Source of the DNA: Populus alba
Lineage: Eukaryota; Streptophyta; Magnoliopsida; Malpighiales; Salicaceae
NCBI RefSeq assembly: GCF_005239225.2
Contig: NC_133296.1
Span: forward strand, 7,254,001-7,318,000
Reading direction: 5' to 3'
DNA: 64,000 bases
Below the pieces are notes generated by a model that saw only the letters and a program-made list of their open reading frames with translations, was not told where the DNA came from and did no database searches. Below are positions 34,691-44,745 of this stretch, piece after piece. How positions within the stretch are numbered: position 1 is the stretch's first letter; each line of letters begins with the position of its first letter. The position numbers and the translations under genes are program-made.

Positions 34691-37058
34691 ATGAATAATT
34701 CATTCTAGAATATTCACTTCATCATCACATATCAACTTTATATAGTTGCAGTAAAAAAATTTCTTGATGGATAAAAAAAAATGTTAACAACGTTGGTAGT
34801 TTTTAATGTTAAAAAAAAAAAACTGTAATTTCTTCCCGCAGCTAGCAGGGAATCAAAAGTGCTTTAAAAGTAAATTAGCTGAACAATCCCAGTTCTGATT
34901 ATGCAGGCCTCATCAGTGGCGTATTTCTTTCCTCACAAACATTATCCATGACTAATCGATACTTCTCCTCTTAATATGATTTCCACTCTGTGCTTCTTAT
35001 TAATTTTATGTTAATCATACCCTTAATCAACTAATTTTAATAGCAAGAACAATATTCAGGTTGGATGACAATCAGCAACAAATATCATGCAGTCCCCTAG
35101 CAAGCTAGATATGGAGCTAGAAGCCTAGAAGCATTTAGACAACAATATGGAGCCAGGATGAAGACAGAGGATGTGGTCGATTTCTGATGTTTTACACTTT
35201 TGTATAGATTATTCCTCGTATAAGCTATGATCCCTTCAATCTTGGAAACCTACCCAGCTCAAAAACTGTCCTAACAGTCCCAGACCTGCTATATTCTGAG
35301 GGCCCAGGGTGAGTGGAGCGGTACTCAAGGATGACATTGAGACTGGGGGGGCCTTTATTGTTTTATTTCGTGTTTGTTTTTATGGTGGTATTGTGGTTTT
35401 TTGAAGGATTAATTTTTTAAAAAAATTAATTTAATTTTTATATTTTTAAATGGTTTTGATATGAATGTTAAAAATAAATTTTTAGAAATGCATCAAAAAA
35501 ATATTATTTTAATGTATTTCTAAACAAAATATATTTTAAAAAACAACCGTTATCACAATATCAGATACTATCTCAATACGTAAAAAAATATATTTGAGTT
35601 AATTACTTTAAAAATTAAACATACAAGAATTTAACCCTTTCAATGTTTGTTGATATTTTATTTAACATTCTTAAATTCTATATACATACATGAACTTTAT
35701 ATTTATATAAAAAAATTACAATCTTTGACTATTATAATCTAATAAGAATTCTAATTAACTAGTTAAGCAAGTATTCTAAGCACAATCCTTTTTTTTTTTT
35801 TTATCAGAGGATTCTTACTTAAATTAAGATTTCACCTAATATCTAATAATTTCTCTTTTAAAATGATATTTTTAAACACTCGATTTAGCAATAAGATACT
35901 CTGCTTTAAACAAGTTTTTCTATGATGCAAACACCAATTAATTTTTACTCATCGTCCTAAGTTTTATTTCTTCAACTATGATTTTTTTAGGTAGATGAGA
36001 GTCCATTTTTGCCTGCAGACAAATAATAAACTAATCTTGACATTCCTTTGCTAAGGTTCATCAAGGGAGAAAAAAGCTGCTACATGTTTTGATGGTTGTT
36101 GCCGTGGGAGCTGCTGCGTTGTGGTATTTTTATTCAAAAACGAGTTGTTGTTGAGTACTTTTCCTTGCTATCTTGCTCTCCTAATTAACGTAAGTTACGC
36201 TATCAATTGTTGAAAAGATTTGATGTCAACTGTTAAAAGCATTAAGCACTTGTAGCAACTTTTTTATGATGTGAAAATCTACAATTGTTTGTGCTTTTTC
36301 TCTTTCTTAATCTCCGACTGTGAGGTAGAAAAAAAATTATTAGATGAAACTCGTAAAGTTGACTTTTTTTTATTTTGTTAATTCAATTTTTGCTCATTAA
36401 TTAACAAGGAAATTTACAATTTATCAATGGAAAGTTTATCAATATCTTTAATTCTTCTATGGATCACATAATAAAATTGAATTTTAGTGTCAATGATCAA
36501 AGAATTTTTTAAATGAAAGTGATATCCTCTATATTATTGCTATAGATTCACATTTTGTTAACATTTTCCATTATTCATGAAAAATAATCTATATGATTTA
36601 CTTTTCCATATTTATTCTAAGCTATTCAAATTCCATTTAAAGTGCTTGAAGTTGTTGCTTCTTATTACTCTAGTTGTTACATGGTATTTTTTTTCATCGA
36701 ATCCCAAATATCTTTGGAGGTTTTTTAAAATTGATCCGTCAATTGATTGGAAAAGGTAATTCTTTGCCTTAAAAATCTTCAATTGTTGCCCTATATCTGT
36801 GTTTTTTTGCATATCTGTTACTATATGGATTCTGGTTGTGGTTCAAGAAATGATTTGCCAAAGCTTTTTAAACCTTAAAGAATTCTCCATTGACATGCTC
36901 TAATAATCATGATCACCATCGAATTAAGCGAGGAATAGCTGGTTGAACAAAGTTATCTAACATGCACATTCTTTCCATTCTGCTGTCATGTAAGGGATTA
37001 ATCAGTTGAATACATATGCCTCAGGGTTTGCAAGGAGTTTTGCAACCTTGCCATTTTT
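34691..37058. other. Intergenic region without a recognisable gene
   Basis: Mixed to AT-rich sequence. A MITE copy lies at 35363-35572 (separate entry). The segment 34880-35350 has more balanced composition but no domain or splice structure could be read. Small frames near 36577-36812 overlap on both strands and are not credible genes. The right end approaches the ABCB pseudogene. Confidence 0.35.
35363..35572 (+). mobile_element. MITE, copy 1 of a local family
   Basis: Left end has 'gtgtttgtttttatggtgg', the body has 'atttttaaatggttttgata' and 'aaaatattattttaatg', and the right end reads 'aacaaccgttatcacaatat'. The same order of phrases is seen at 39184-39366 and, inverted, at 53833-54045. 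About 210 bp, AT-rich, non-coding, with related ends. Superfamily uncertain; the third copy suggests an 8-bp target duplication, as in hAT elements. Confidence 0.6.
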
Positions 37059-38397
37059 ATAGCCAATGATGCAGTACGAAATTTATTAGAACAGTAGCAT
37101 CTTTTTTTTTTTTTTATTTTTATTTACGTGGGTGTCCGGACCAGCTTGCACGCACCACGACTAATCTCACGGGTCACTGAACGTCCTGCAAACCCAGTGA
37201 GCATGTAAGGCACTGCGGGGGTGACAGGCGTGCATGGTGAGGTTTGAACTCATGATGCAGAGAAAGGGAACAAGTTCCTTCGACCGCTGGGCAAGACCTC
37301 AAGTGCACAGTAGCATCTTTATGTACTGAAGAGAAAGTGATGGAACCTTAGCACTAGTCTCGTGAAGGCCCCAGCAGACAGGGAAAAAGGCAATGGCTGG
37401 TAAGTGGGATGGGATTTCGACTATCTTTTTTCTTGCACTTATCTTCCTGCGCTACCGGTTTCTACACTGGATCCTGTCTTGTCGTCGTTTCTGGCGACAC
37501 AGCTTTTTCTGAGGTGTTCGTGTAAGTCTCTTCCCTGCCTTGTCAGTATTTAAAAGTTTCTGTTTAAACATTCGCCTAACTGATCAGCACGCGAGAAGTA
37601 AAATGATTCCTTAAGTTCCAAATTATAAGTTATCTCCTTCTTGTTGTTTCGCAGGTATTTTTTAATCCCACTATATGACATCATTTAGGATTTCTCGAAC
37701 AAGTGTTCCCTTGGTCCTGATCTCATGAAAGCAAGGGATCTGTGTTTGCAATTCTTGACAGAAGCTCACAAAATAGACTCTAGTGATGAACAGCATAAAA
37801 TTTTAAAGAAGAAATTGAGTTCAACATGTCAGTTTCAAGGATCCCACAAAACCTGATGTCCAAATTTTGAGGGATCTGGATGCTTGGCAAATATTTGATG
37901 ATTCTAATTCAGGTTATAACACAAGATGGAATCAAGATCCAGAAGCCAGGAACCTTTGCTATTTGATGACACCATCCGAGCCAACATTGTTTCATTTGGA
38001 AAGGAAGGAAATGCTACGGAGGCGGAAATCTCTTAGCAGCAGAGACTATAATAAGAAGTTCTTGTCAGCATTTCCAAGGCTTAATTATAGTTTATTTAGT
38101 TGCATTTGTAAAGACATTAATAATTAGTTCATAAATGCTTATGGAAGGGACTGTTTGAGGGAAGTGCGGGGGTATGATCCAGTCATAAATCCCGAGACAT
38201 CCAGTTGTCAGGTGGGCTGAAGCAACGAGTGGCGATAGCACGAGGAAAGGCTCCAAAGATATTACTGCTAAATGAAGCAACTAGTGCTCTTGATGCAGAA
38301 TCTGAACGAGTAGTTCAAGATGAATTGGACAAAGTTATTGCAAACAGAACCACGGTGATGGCCCATCGGTTTCCACAATTAAGATATTGATGTTTTT
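37059..38397 (+). pseudogene. ABCB (P-glycoprotein-type) transporter pseudogene
   Basis: Broken remnant of an ABC transporter subfamily B gene; the intact family are plasma-membrane exporters. Readable blocks in order: ANDAV (about 37063), TEEKVM (37324), LSFFLHLSSCATGFYTG with TAFSEVF (37412-37520), a retained intron (about 37523-37655, GTAAGT...GCAG), LGPDLMKAR, SVFAILDR, KIDSSDE (37777), EIEF, KPDVQILRDL (37852-37880), QEPLLFDDTIRANI (37947), FGKEGNATEAEI (38005), [12 protein letters not shown] (38205) and [17 protein letters not shown] (38257). Defects: a SINE inside the exon at 37105-37306, several frameshifts, a TAG after EIS near 38031, loss of the whole Walker A segment between LRDL and the DSNSG block, a smaller deletion before QEP, Asp-to-Asn in Walker B (LLLN for LLLD), and a frameshift at HRF. 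Because an intron is kept it is not a processed copy. Confidence 0.85.
37105..37306 (-). mobile_element. tRNA-derived SINE inserted in the ABCB exon
   Basis: Flanked by a perfect 14-bp target-site duplication, acagtagcatcttt, at 37091-37104 and 37307-37320. On the minus strand it begins at 37306 with a tRNA-like head: an A-box-like TTGCCCAGCGGTCG and a B-box-like GAGTTCAAACCTC about 45 nt later. The tRNA-unrelated body follows, then an A-rich tail (the plus-strand T run at 37105-37115). About 200 bp, full length in appearance. Removing insert and one duplication restores the ABCB reading order across the site. Confidence 0.92.
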
Positions 38398-40560
38398 TCG
38401 GTTTAAAATTTTAGATAAAATTACGGGTTATGATTTATATTATTTTTTATATATTTATTTAAATAAAAAAATTTTAACTTGAAACTTTCATAAATTTACA
38501 TTATTTTATGTTTAATTTTTATCAAATAAATATAAATTATGAGATTCGAACTTGTAATCGCTTTGTTATTAAGGTTATGATACTATGTTAAAGAATTAAT
38601 TTATTTTAAAAAATTAAGTTTTTAGATAAAATTTTAAATCAAGCAATAAAAAAATTCTTATAAAAGAGGGTAAATCTCTATAAAGAGAAGGTTGAAGAAT
38701 TTAAAATAAAAGTTATAGGAGAGGGTTTAAATAAGCAAAAGAAACAGGTTTTATTCTGATATGGAGTTTATAATCAATTTAAGTGGATACCAAGAAACCC
38801 TAATAAAATAAAAATCCTAGAAATAAAAATCCTAATAAAATATTATTTTCATAATAATAATGATGAACATAACAACAACATCAACAATAATATTAAAATC
38901 CTTGAAAACAATAATAAATAAGTAGCTCTACTTGTTTGAAACTCGGTTGCTTGATCACTTCTTCATAAATAAAATCTTGAGGTTCCTTCTTTTCTAACTC
39001 AGCCACTTGATCAATCTACGATATGTTCTTCACAATTAAATGCTCTTCATGACAAGATCAATGATTGACAATTTCTTCAAGAGAATTATTGTCACAGGAT
39101 AAAATAAATGTATGGTATATATAATAATACCTTTAATTATGCATTTAGCTCTTACCTCGCATATAAAATTATAAGTTTAGGTTCTGTTTGTTTTTACGTT
39201 TTAAAATCTCTTTTTTTAAAAAGTTAAAAAAAAAAAATTGCTTTAAATTAATGATATAACTGATATCAAAAAATGATTTTTAAAAAATAAAAAAAATATT
39301 ATTTTGAAAACATTTATAAGTGAAAATTACTTTAAAAAGCAAACACAACCATACTTTCAAACACACTTAAATCATAAAATTCCATAATTAACAGTGTGAT
39401 ACATCTTGTTAAGTGCCTAATGAAATTATTTTAAGGAGATCCAGTAGCAACTTTAACAATTTGAATATCCAACTTGCAATAATCTTCATAAAAATATGAA
39501 GGGAAATGTCAACCATAACACTAAATCATTGGGGCAAGATCACTTTTGCACCCAAACCTTTTTTTTTTAAATCAGTTTTATTACTATATTATTTTAATTT
39601 ATCAATTAAGTATTATTTCATTAGAATCACTCGGAAAAAAAAAGTCAAATTCTCATCAAATGATATTTCTTATTAAAAAAAAATAAGTGTGATTTTGATA
39701 GAAAAATATATATGGATGAAAAGGCTTGAAAATTAATATATGAAAATCTTTAATTGAGAATTTTGAAGGGTTAAAGGTAATTAAAATTGATTTTAAAAAT
39801 TATTGGCGAAACACATATATGTTTTAATTAAAATTTATCAAAAAGCCCCTTTTAAAGCCAATTATATATATATATAATTTGTCACTACTGGCCGGGTATG
39901 GTGAGAGTGCGTGATGACATTAACAAAAATAAAAAGGAAAGTGGATGATAACGACTTAATTATTTAACGAAGAAGACTATTAAATTAACTGGCTGAGATA
40001 ATTTTCAATTTTATTATATTATTGAAGTTAAAAATAGAGGGCCAGAAGTAGTTGTAACTTAATTTGAAAGTTACAATGAGATAGAACATTTCAACCCAAT
40101 AACGATTTAAAAATATAATATATATTTTTTTATAATACATTTCCTCAAATGAAAGCTATTTGGACTTGAAACTTGTACAGACTCATATTATTTTGTGTTT
40201 AATTTTTATTAAATAAATAGGAATGATGAGATTTTAACTCGTGACCACTTGATCATCAAGGTTCTAATACTATGTTAAATAATCATCTCAATCTAATAAT
40301 TTAAGATCTTAGATGAGATACCAAGATATAATTCATATTATTCTCTAACATATAAAAAATAAAATTACATACCGATTGTTTTTATTTTTATTTTTAATAT
40401 TTATATATGAAAAAGAAAAAATCAATATGAAAATTGTTTAAAAATATCAAAAAATTAAAGAAAAAATTCAAATTTATTAAAAAAATATCTTTAGAACGCC
40501 AAAAAACCTCTTAATTGAGAATATAGCAGTGGATTAATTCCCAGATCAAAATTAAAAAGA
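38398..40560. other. AT-rich intergenic region
   Basis: No gene found. A MITE lies at 39184-39366 (separate entry). Phrases near 38440-38585 ('gagattcgaacttgtaatcg', 'aaggttatgatactatgtta') recur in diverged form near 40180-40275 ('gagattttaactcgtgacca', 'aaggttctaatactatgtta'). This shows two copies of another non-coding repeat about 1.7 kb apart in the same orientation. Confidence 0.45.
39184..39366 (+). mobile_element. MITE, copy 2 of a local family
   Basis: Left end 'tctgtttgtttttacg', body 'aaaatgatttttaaaaaata' and 'aaaatattattttgaaaac', right end 'aaaaagcaaacacaaccata'. It matches the reverse complement of 53833-54045, including a long shared A/T core (aaaataatattttttttatt in inverted orientation). 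Non-coding. No clear target duplication read. Confidence 0.65.
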
Positions 40561-41269
40561 CTTCCTTGCTCGATGATTATGGCTTCAAGTTGTACGCTCA
40601 CTCGATAGGGTTTCCATCGTGCAAACAAAGTTAACTAAACCAAGTAACAGTGAGTGATTAAAGGAGGGTTTAACTAGGCAAAACATCATAAATATTCTTT
40701 CCATCTTCTCTTCACCAGCCTCCAACCCCTCACATGATGGCCTTGGCGCGCATAAAGACCAACGCCAACAAGGAGAGGTCACAGAACGCTACATGTAGGA
40801 AATTAAAGGGAAAAGCAGCTGCTTACATGCTCTATATCTAGAGCCCTAGCTTGAATTAATCCCAAACGAAGGCGTTGAATCACTAACACAGGAGTTTAAG
40901 AAATACAACATAATTAGCCAAGTGATAATGGATACCAGAAATCAACATTACATGCTTCCATACTTAAATCTTACAGATAATGGAAGGTTTAAACTTCTTG
41001 TGTGCCCTAAATATAAGCAGATCAAGCTACTGCAGGTATGTATGTATGTATGTATACGTCTTCTTACAACACTACATTATTTACACATCTTCAGTGGAAA
41101 TAAAACAAGCTTGACCATTGATTGGAACGAGATAAATTCTTATTTCTGCCGACAGTAACCAGTCATTCTGGTTATGGTGCTCGAGCACATGTAGGCCATT
41201 ATACCACGTCACATCCTTGTGAAATACACGCCTTCACCCCCATTGGCGAATAGCGCCCTTGGATAGTTG
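40561..41269 (-). other. Presumed 3' UTR and downstream flank of the CYP94C-like gene
   Basis: Lies downstream of the P450 stop on the minus strand. No recognisable coding frame. A short (GTAT)n run occurs at about 41037-41055. The transcript end cannot be placed from sequence alone. Confidence 0.3.
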
Positions 41270-42808
41270 CTAATCAACGTGCACCATATAATTGCGATGG
41301 GAGGGTTGAGTTAGCTTTTCTCGTACCAGAACCAGGAGCCCATCTCTAAAAGTAGAGGTGAGGCCGGGAGAGAATCGTGGGGTACAGTGGCATGGAAACA
41401 CTAATTTGAAGTGGAAACGTCGGAGCAGTGAGAGGCAGACACTCTTGATCTCCATCAAGGCCATTTCCTTGCCCAAACACACCCTAAATCCACCTTGGAA
41501 TATTGGATACTTGTAAGGGTTTTCAGAGAAGAAGACGCCATCTCTTAACCACCTCTCTGGCTTGAATTCCAGGCAATCCGGACCCCATATATCTTCCATC
41601 CTTCCCATTGCGTAGGGATGATAAGTAACCCGAGTTCCTCTCTTCACAAAAGTCCCATCGGGCAAGACATCATCTTGCTGACAGAACTTTGAATCGAATT
41701 GGATAGGAGGGTAAAGTCTCATACTCTCGTGCACTGCTGCTTGCAAATAGTGAAGCTGTTGAATTTCCTCGAAACTTTTGGGCTCCTGATTCGGACCTAG
41801 AACTCTGTCTGCCTCCACCTGGATTGCTGAACCGATCTCTGGGTGCTTCGCCAGTAACCAGAAGAAGCTGGTTAAAGCTGAAGCAACAGTGTCACGGCCT
41901 GCTAAGAGGAAACTTATGACAATATCTCTCAAGTATGTTTCATCATCTACAGTACGCATAAACCGAGACAGAAGATCTTTATGAGTTGAAAACCCCTTTA
42001 CACGCTTTTGCCTCATTACCTCTTGTGCTAAAATGTCGATGATCTTGATAGCCTCTTTCATTTTCTTCTCAGAACCGATATTCAACCTCCGCTTGATCTT
42101 CCACACAAGGGGAGACACAGCCATGGCTCTCTCGGCTGAAAATTTGGAAGCTAGGTCAAAAGCAACAGCGAATTCTGACATGGGTAAAGACAGCTGCAAG
42201 CACTTGGGGTCTAGCCCAAATGAAAATTGGCATATGCTATCGAATGAAAATCTTCGGAAAACATCTTGCAAGTCCAAAATCCCATCTTCTTTTCCCGAGA
42301 AGGAGACTAGTAGAGGAAGAAGGCGTTTCTCAATCTCACATCGAACGATCTCAAAAGCATTTGATCTTATTGAGAACCGGTCGAGCTCTAGACCTGCCAT
42401 GTTCTTCTGGAACCTCCACATGTCACCATCAACGTTGAATATGCCTCGACCCAAAAAGTCGCCCAGTATCAAAGAGAAAGGCTTCCCTTTGGGGTAATTA
42501 TCAAATCTCGTTTTAAGCATATGCTTGATGTTTTCTGGATTAGCTGTAATGATGTTGCCAAGAACATGTATGGGAATAGTTTTTGTCGGAGAATGTTTCA
42601 AGAGATGAGCATACCAATCACAAAGATTATCAAAACTTTTGGCCCAGCTCAGGTTTAGATAGGCATCACATATCTCACAGTTGCACCACAGCTTTAGTAG
42701 CAGCAAGTAGAGAAAGAGAGCAAAACGAGGAGAAACGATGATGATGAAGACAAGGATAAAACAGAAGGCATAAAGAGTGTGCAAGAGCCAGGAAGATTCA
42801 AGCTCCAT
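41270..42808 (-). CDS. CYP94C: Cytochrome P450, CYP94C type
   Basis: Single-exon P450 of 512 residues, close to Arabidopsis CYP94C1 (about 495). CYP94C enzymes oxidise 12-hydroxy-jasmonoyl-isoleucine to the 12-carboxy form and so turn off jasmonate signalling; some CYP94s also omega-hydroxylate fatty acids. A hydrophobic ER anchor covers roughly residues 8-40. The family phrases DNYPKGKPFSLILGDFLGRG and DLQDVFRRFSFDSICQFSFG are present. Oxygen-binding AGRDT is at 303-307, ExxR is Glu361-Arg364, PERW is at 417-420 and the haem loop FQGGFRVCLG has Cys444 as ligand, so it looks catalytically complete. The start at 42808 (MELESSW) is the first ATG in frame. The open frame continues upstream to 42946 through a serine run, but that start is TTG and the run is encoded by the TCTTCT leader repeat. 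Subfamily is judged from remembered CYP94C1 sequence; the exact substrate is inferred. Confidence 0.93.
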   Translation of the reverse strand: MELESSWLLHTLYAFCFILVFIIIVSPRFALFLYLLLLKLWCNCEICDAYLNLSWAKSFDNLCDWYAHLLKHSPTKTIPIHVLGNIITANPENIKHMLKTRFDNYPKGKPFSLILGDFLGRGIFNVDGDMWRFQKNMAGLELDRFSIRSNAFEIVRCEIEKRLLPLLVSFSGKEDGILDLQDVFRRFSFDSICQFSFGLDPKCLQLSLPMSEFAVAFDLASKFSAERAMAVSPLVWKIKRRLNIGSEKKMKEAIKIIDILAQEVMRQKRVKGFSTHKDLLSRFMRTVDDETYLRDIVISFLLAGRDTVASALTSFFWLLAKHPEIGSAIQVEADRVLGPNQEPKSFEEIQQLHYLQAAVHESMRLYPPIQFDSKFCQQDDVLPDGTFVKRGTRVTYHPYAMGRMEDIWGPDCLEFKPERWLRDGVFFSENPYKYPIFQGGFRVCLGKEMALMEIKSVCLSLLRRFHFKLVFPCHCTPRFSPGLTSTFRDGLLVLVREKLTQPSHRNYMVHVD

Positions 42809-43505
42809 GGATGGATAATGATCAAACAAAAGCGGTAAAGAAGGTGAGGGAGAAGAAGAAGGAGACGAAGATGATGAAGATGAAGAAGAAGAAGAAGAAG
42901 AAGAAGAAGAAGAAGAGGGAGAGGGAGAGGGAGAGAGTAGAATCAAACCGAATTGGATGAGACCAACGAGAAAGACAAGCCAGCAATTGAAGTGTTTTTT
43001 TTTTTTTTTTTTTTCTCTTAATCAATATTTGTAAAAACTGTTTTCCAGAGCCTTTTCCTCTGTATTTTCATTTGGAATAAGATTTATAAAACAATTTTTT
43101 AATATTTCTTTTTTTGGGTGGTCTTCATTTTTCCATTAAAAATGTGTGAATACCAAAAAGAAAAACACTTCATCAAAGGAGAGTGATCCTACATCATGAT
43201 TATTCCCACAAGTAATTTTGAAAAAACATATATGTCGAAATGGTTGCAGACTGCAGTTATGAACTGGCAAAAAACTTGATCTTGATTTTTCTTCGAGAAA
43301 TCCCAAGACACCCTAGCAAGGCTCACTCTGCTTAATTATTAAAAGAAATAACTATTATATTAAATAAATAAAAAGAAAACCGAAAAGCGAAGACAAAATA
43401 ACATGAAGATCTCGTGCGCTAAATAACAAAGCATGCAAGGCCACTTGAGTCATCTTCCACGTCACCTGATTGCTAATCACTAACTTGCAAAATTTGACCC
43501 ACGTG
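42809..43505 (-). promoter_or_regulatory. Leader and promoter of the CYP94C-like gene
   Basis: The leader holds a (GAA)n/(TTC)n run at about 42880-42915, a GAGAGG run (42916-42937) and a T/A homopolymer (42995-43014). A TATA-like TTTATAAATC lies on the minus strand at about 43082-43090, giving a likely start near 43050. Further up are a TGACGTGG-type motif (43457-43465) and a perfect G-box CACGTG (43500-43505). G-boxes bind MYC2-type factors and TGACG motifs bind TGA/bZIP factors, which fits jasmonate control of CYP94 genes. Function of these sites here is inference. Confidence 0.5.
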
Positions 43506-43696
43506 TTTTTATTCTTATCCGTACCAGACATGAAAAATTCCAAACCCAATATTGTAATCAAACAATGCTGCATATGCAAGCTTCAGGGATGTCAATGGAG
43601 ATATGGTTGCACGTTGGATCACTGCATTATTAAACAGTTTTATCGATGGATTTAGTTGTCATGAAAACTATCAATAATATTTTCTACTGACGAGCT

Positions 43697-44740
43697 CACT
43701 AAGAGAATCTGTCGTTATCGGTCACTAAATTTTTCATCGTCAATAATTTTCTATTCCGTCGCTAATTATATCAGATAATTAAAAAAAAACCAAAACGATA
43801 ATATTACAAGCGATCCGTCGAAGTGTGCCAAAAAAAATATTCCAGCAATGAAATTTACCAATGGAAATAAATTTCGTTTACAAATATGATTTTCATTTCG
43901 GTAATTACCGACGAAAGACTATTTACCGTGGGAAAAAAAATAAAGCAAAGCGTGATTGTAATGGAAATGTAAACTGTAACTGTTCATCATGTCAATTACG
44001 GAAGTTTTCCGTCGGTATTTTACGAGAGCTCTAGAACTGTCTATCTTCAATTGCACTGTTAATTGTTTTACTTTACGGACAAAATCACCCGTTGAAAATT
44101 CATTTTCATTATTGAAAAATCATCGGTAATTTTGGCGTTTCTGAAAACTTTTTACGAAATTGAAAATTTAAATTAAATATTACCGACGGAATAATTAAAT
44201 CCGTCAGTAAATCCGTCGGACGCGCCCCAATAAAAAACCTATCCGTCAGTGACTTATGCATGCTCGGGGTTTTCTTTAATTAATATGCTTCATGAATTTT
44301 TTTTTCCTTTTCACTTGCAATTTTCATTTTTTCACTTATTTTTGATTTTTGTTCGGTGAGTTCATATTTATTTTTTTTAAATATTTTTTAAAAATTTTTT
44401 TGTTTTAATTTGATTCTTTTTTTTTTTTATTATTTGTTACAAGATTACGTTAATTTAATTATTTTTATAAAAAATAAATGTTTTTTTTAAATGTTTTTAA
44501 ATAATTACCGACGGAAATTTCCGTCGGTAAATCCGTTGGTAAATCCATCGGTAATAAAAAAAATTTACCATTAAATCCGTCGGTAATATTATTACCGACG
44601 GACAAAAAATTACCGACGAGAGATTCACCGACGAAAATTCTCCGTCGGTGATTTAGTCGATAAATTAATTACCGATGGAATATGTGTCTTACGCCGACGG
44701 AAAAATTCCGTCGGTAAAACTGTTAAATCTTGTAGTGAAT
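43697..44740. repeat. Left subterminal repeat array of the CACTA element
   Basis: Many direct and inverted copies of TTACCGACGG / CCGTCGGTAA and variants, densest at 44160-44260 and 44500-44720. One perfect 26-nt palindrome lies at 44505-44530. In En/Spm elements such arrays are the binding sites of the accessory transposition protein. A TTGTAGTG at 44730-44737 looks like a second CACTA-type terminus in plus orientation and may mark a nested non-autonomous element. Confidence 0.8.
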
Positions 44741-44745
44741 AGTCA

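Noticed and set aside
37105..37306. tRNA gene or small gene with an A-rich tail
   Set aside because: The perfect 14-bp flanking duplication and A-rich tail show a SINE insertion.
38205..38390. Short functional ABC transporter ATPase gene
   Set aside because: It is only the C-terminal part of a degraded ABCB domain, with no P-loop, Walker B Asp changed to Asn, and a frameshift at the end.
42033..42497. Plus-strand open frames opposite the P450
   Set aside because: Antisense shadows of the strongly supported CYP94C coding sequence.
42809..42946. Upstream extension of the P450 frame with a long serine run
   Set aside because: Its apparent start is TTG, the residues come from a TCTTCT microsatellite, and the first ATG (42808) directly precedes the normal membrane anchor.
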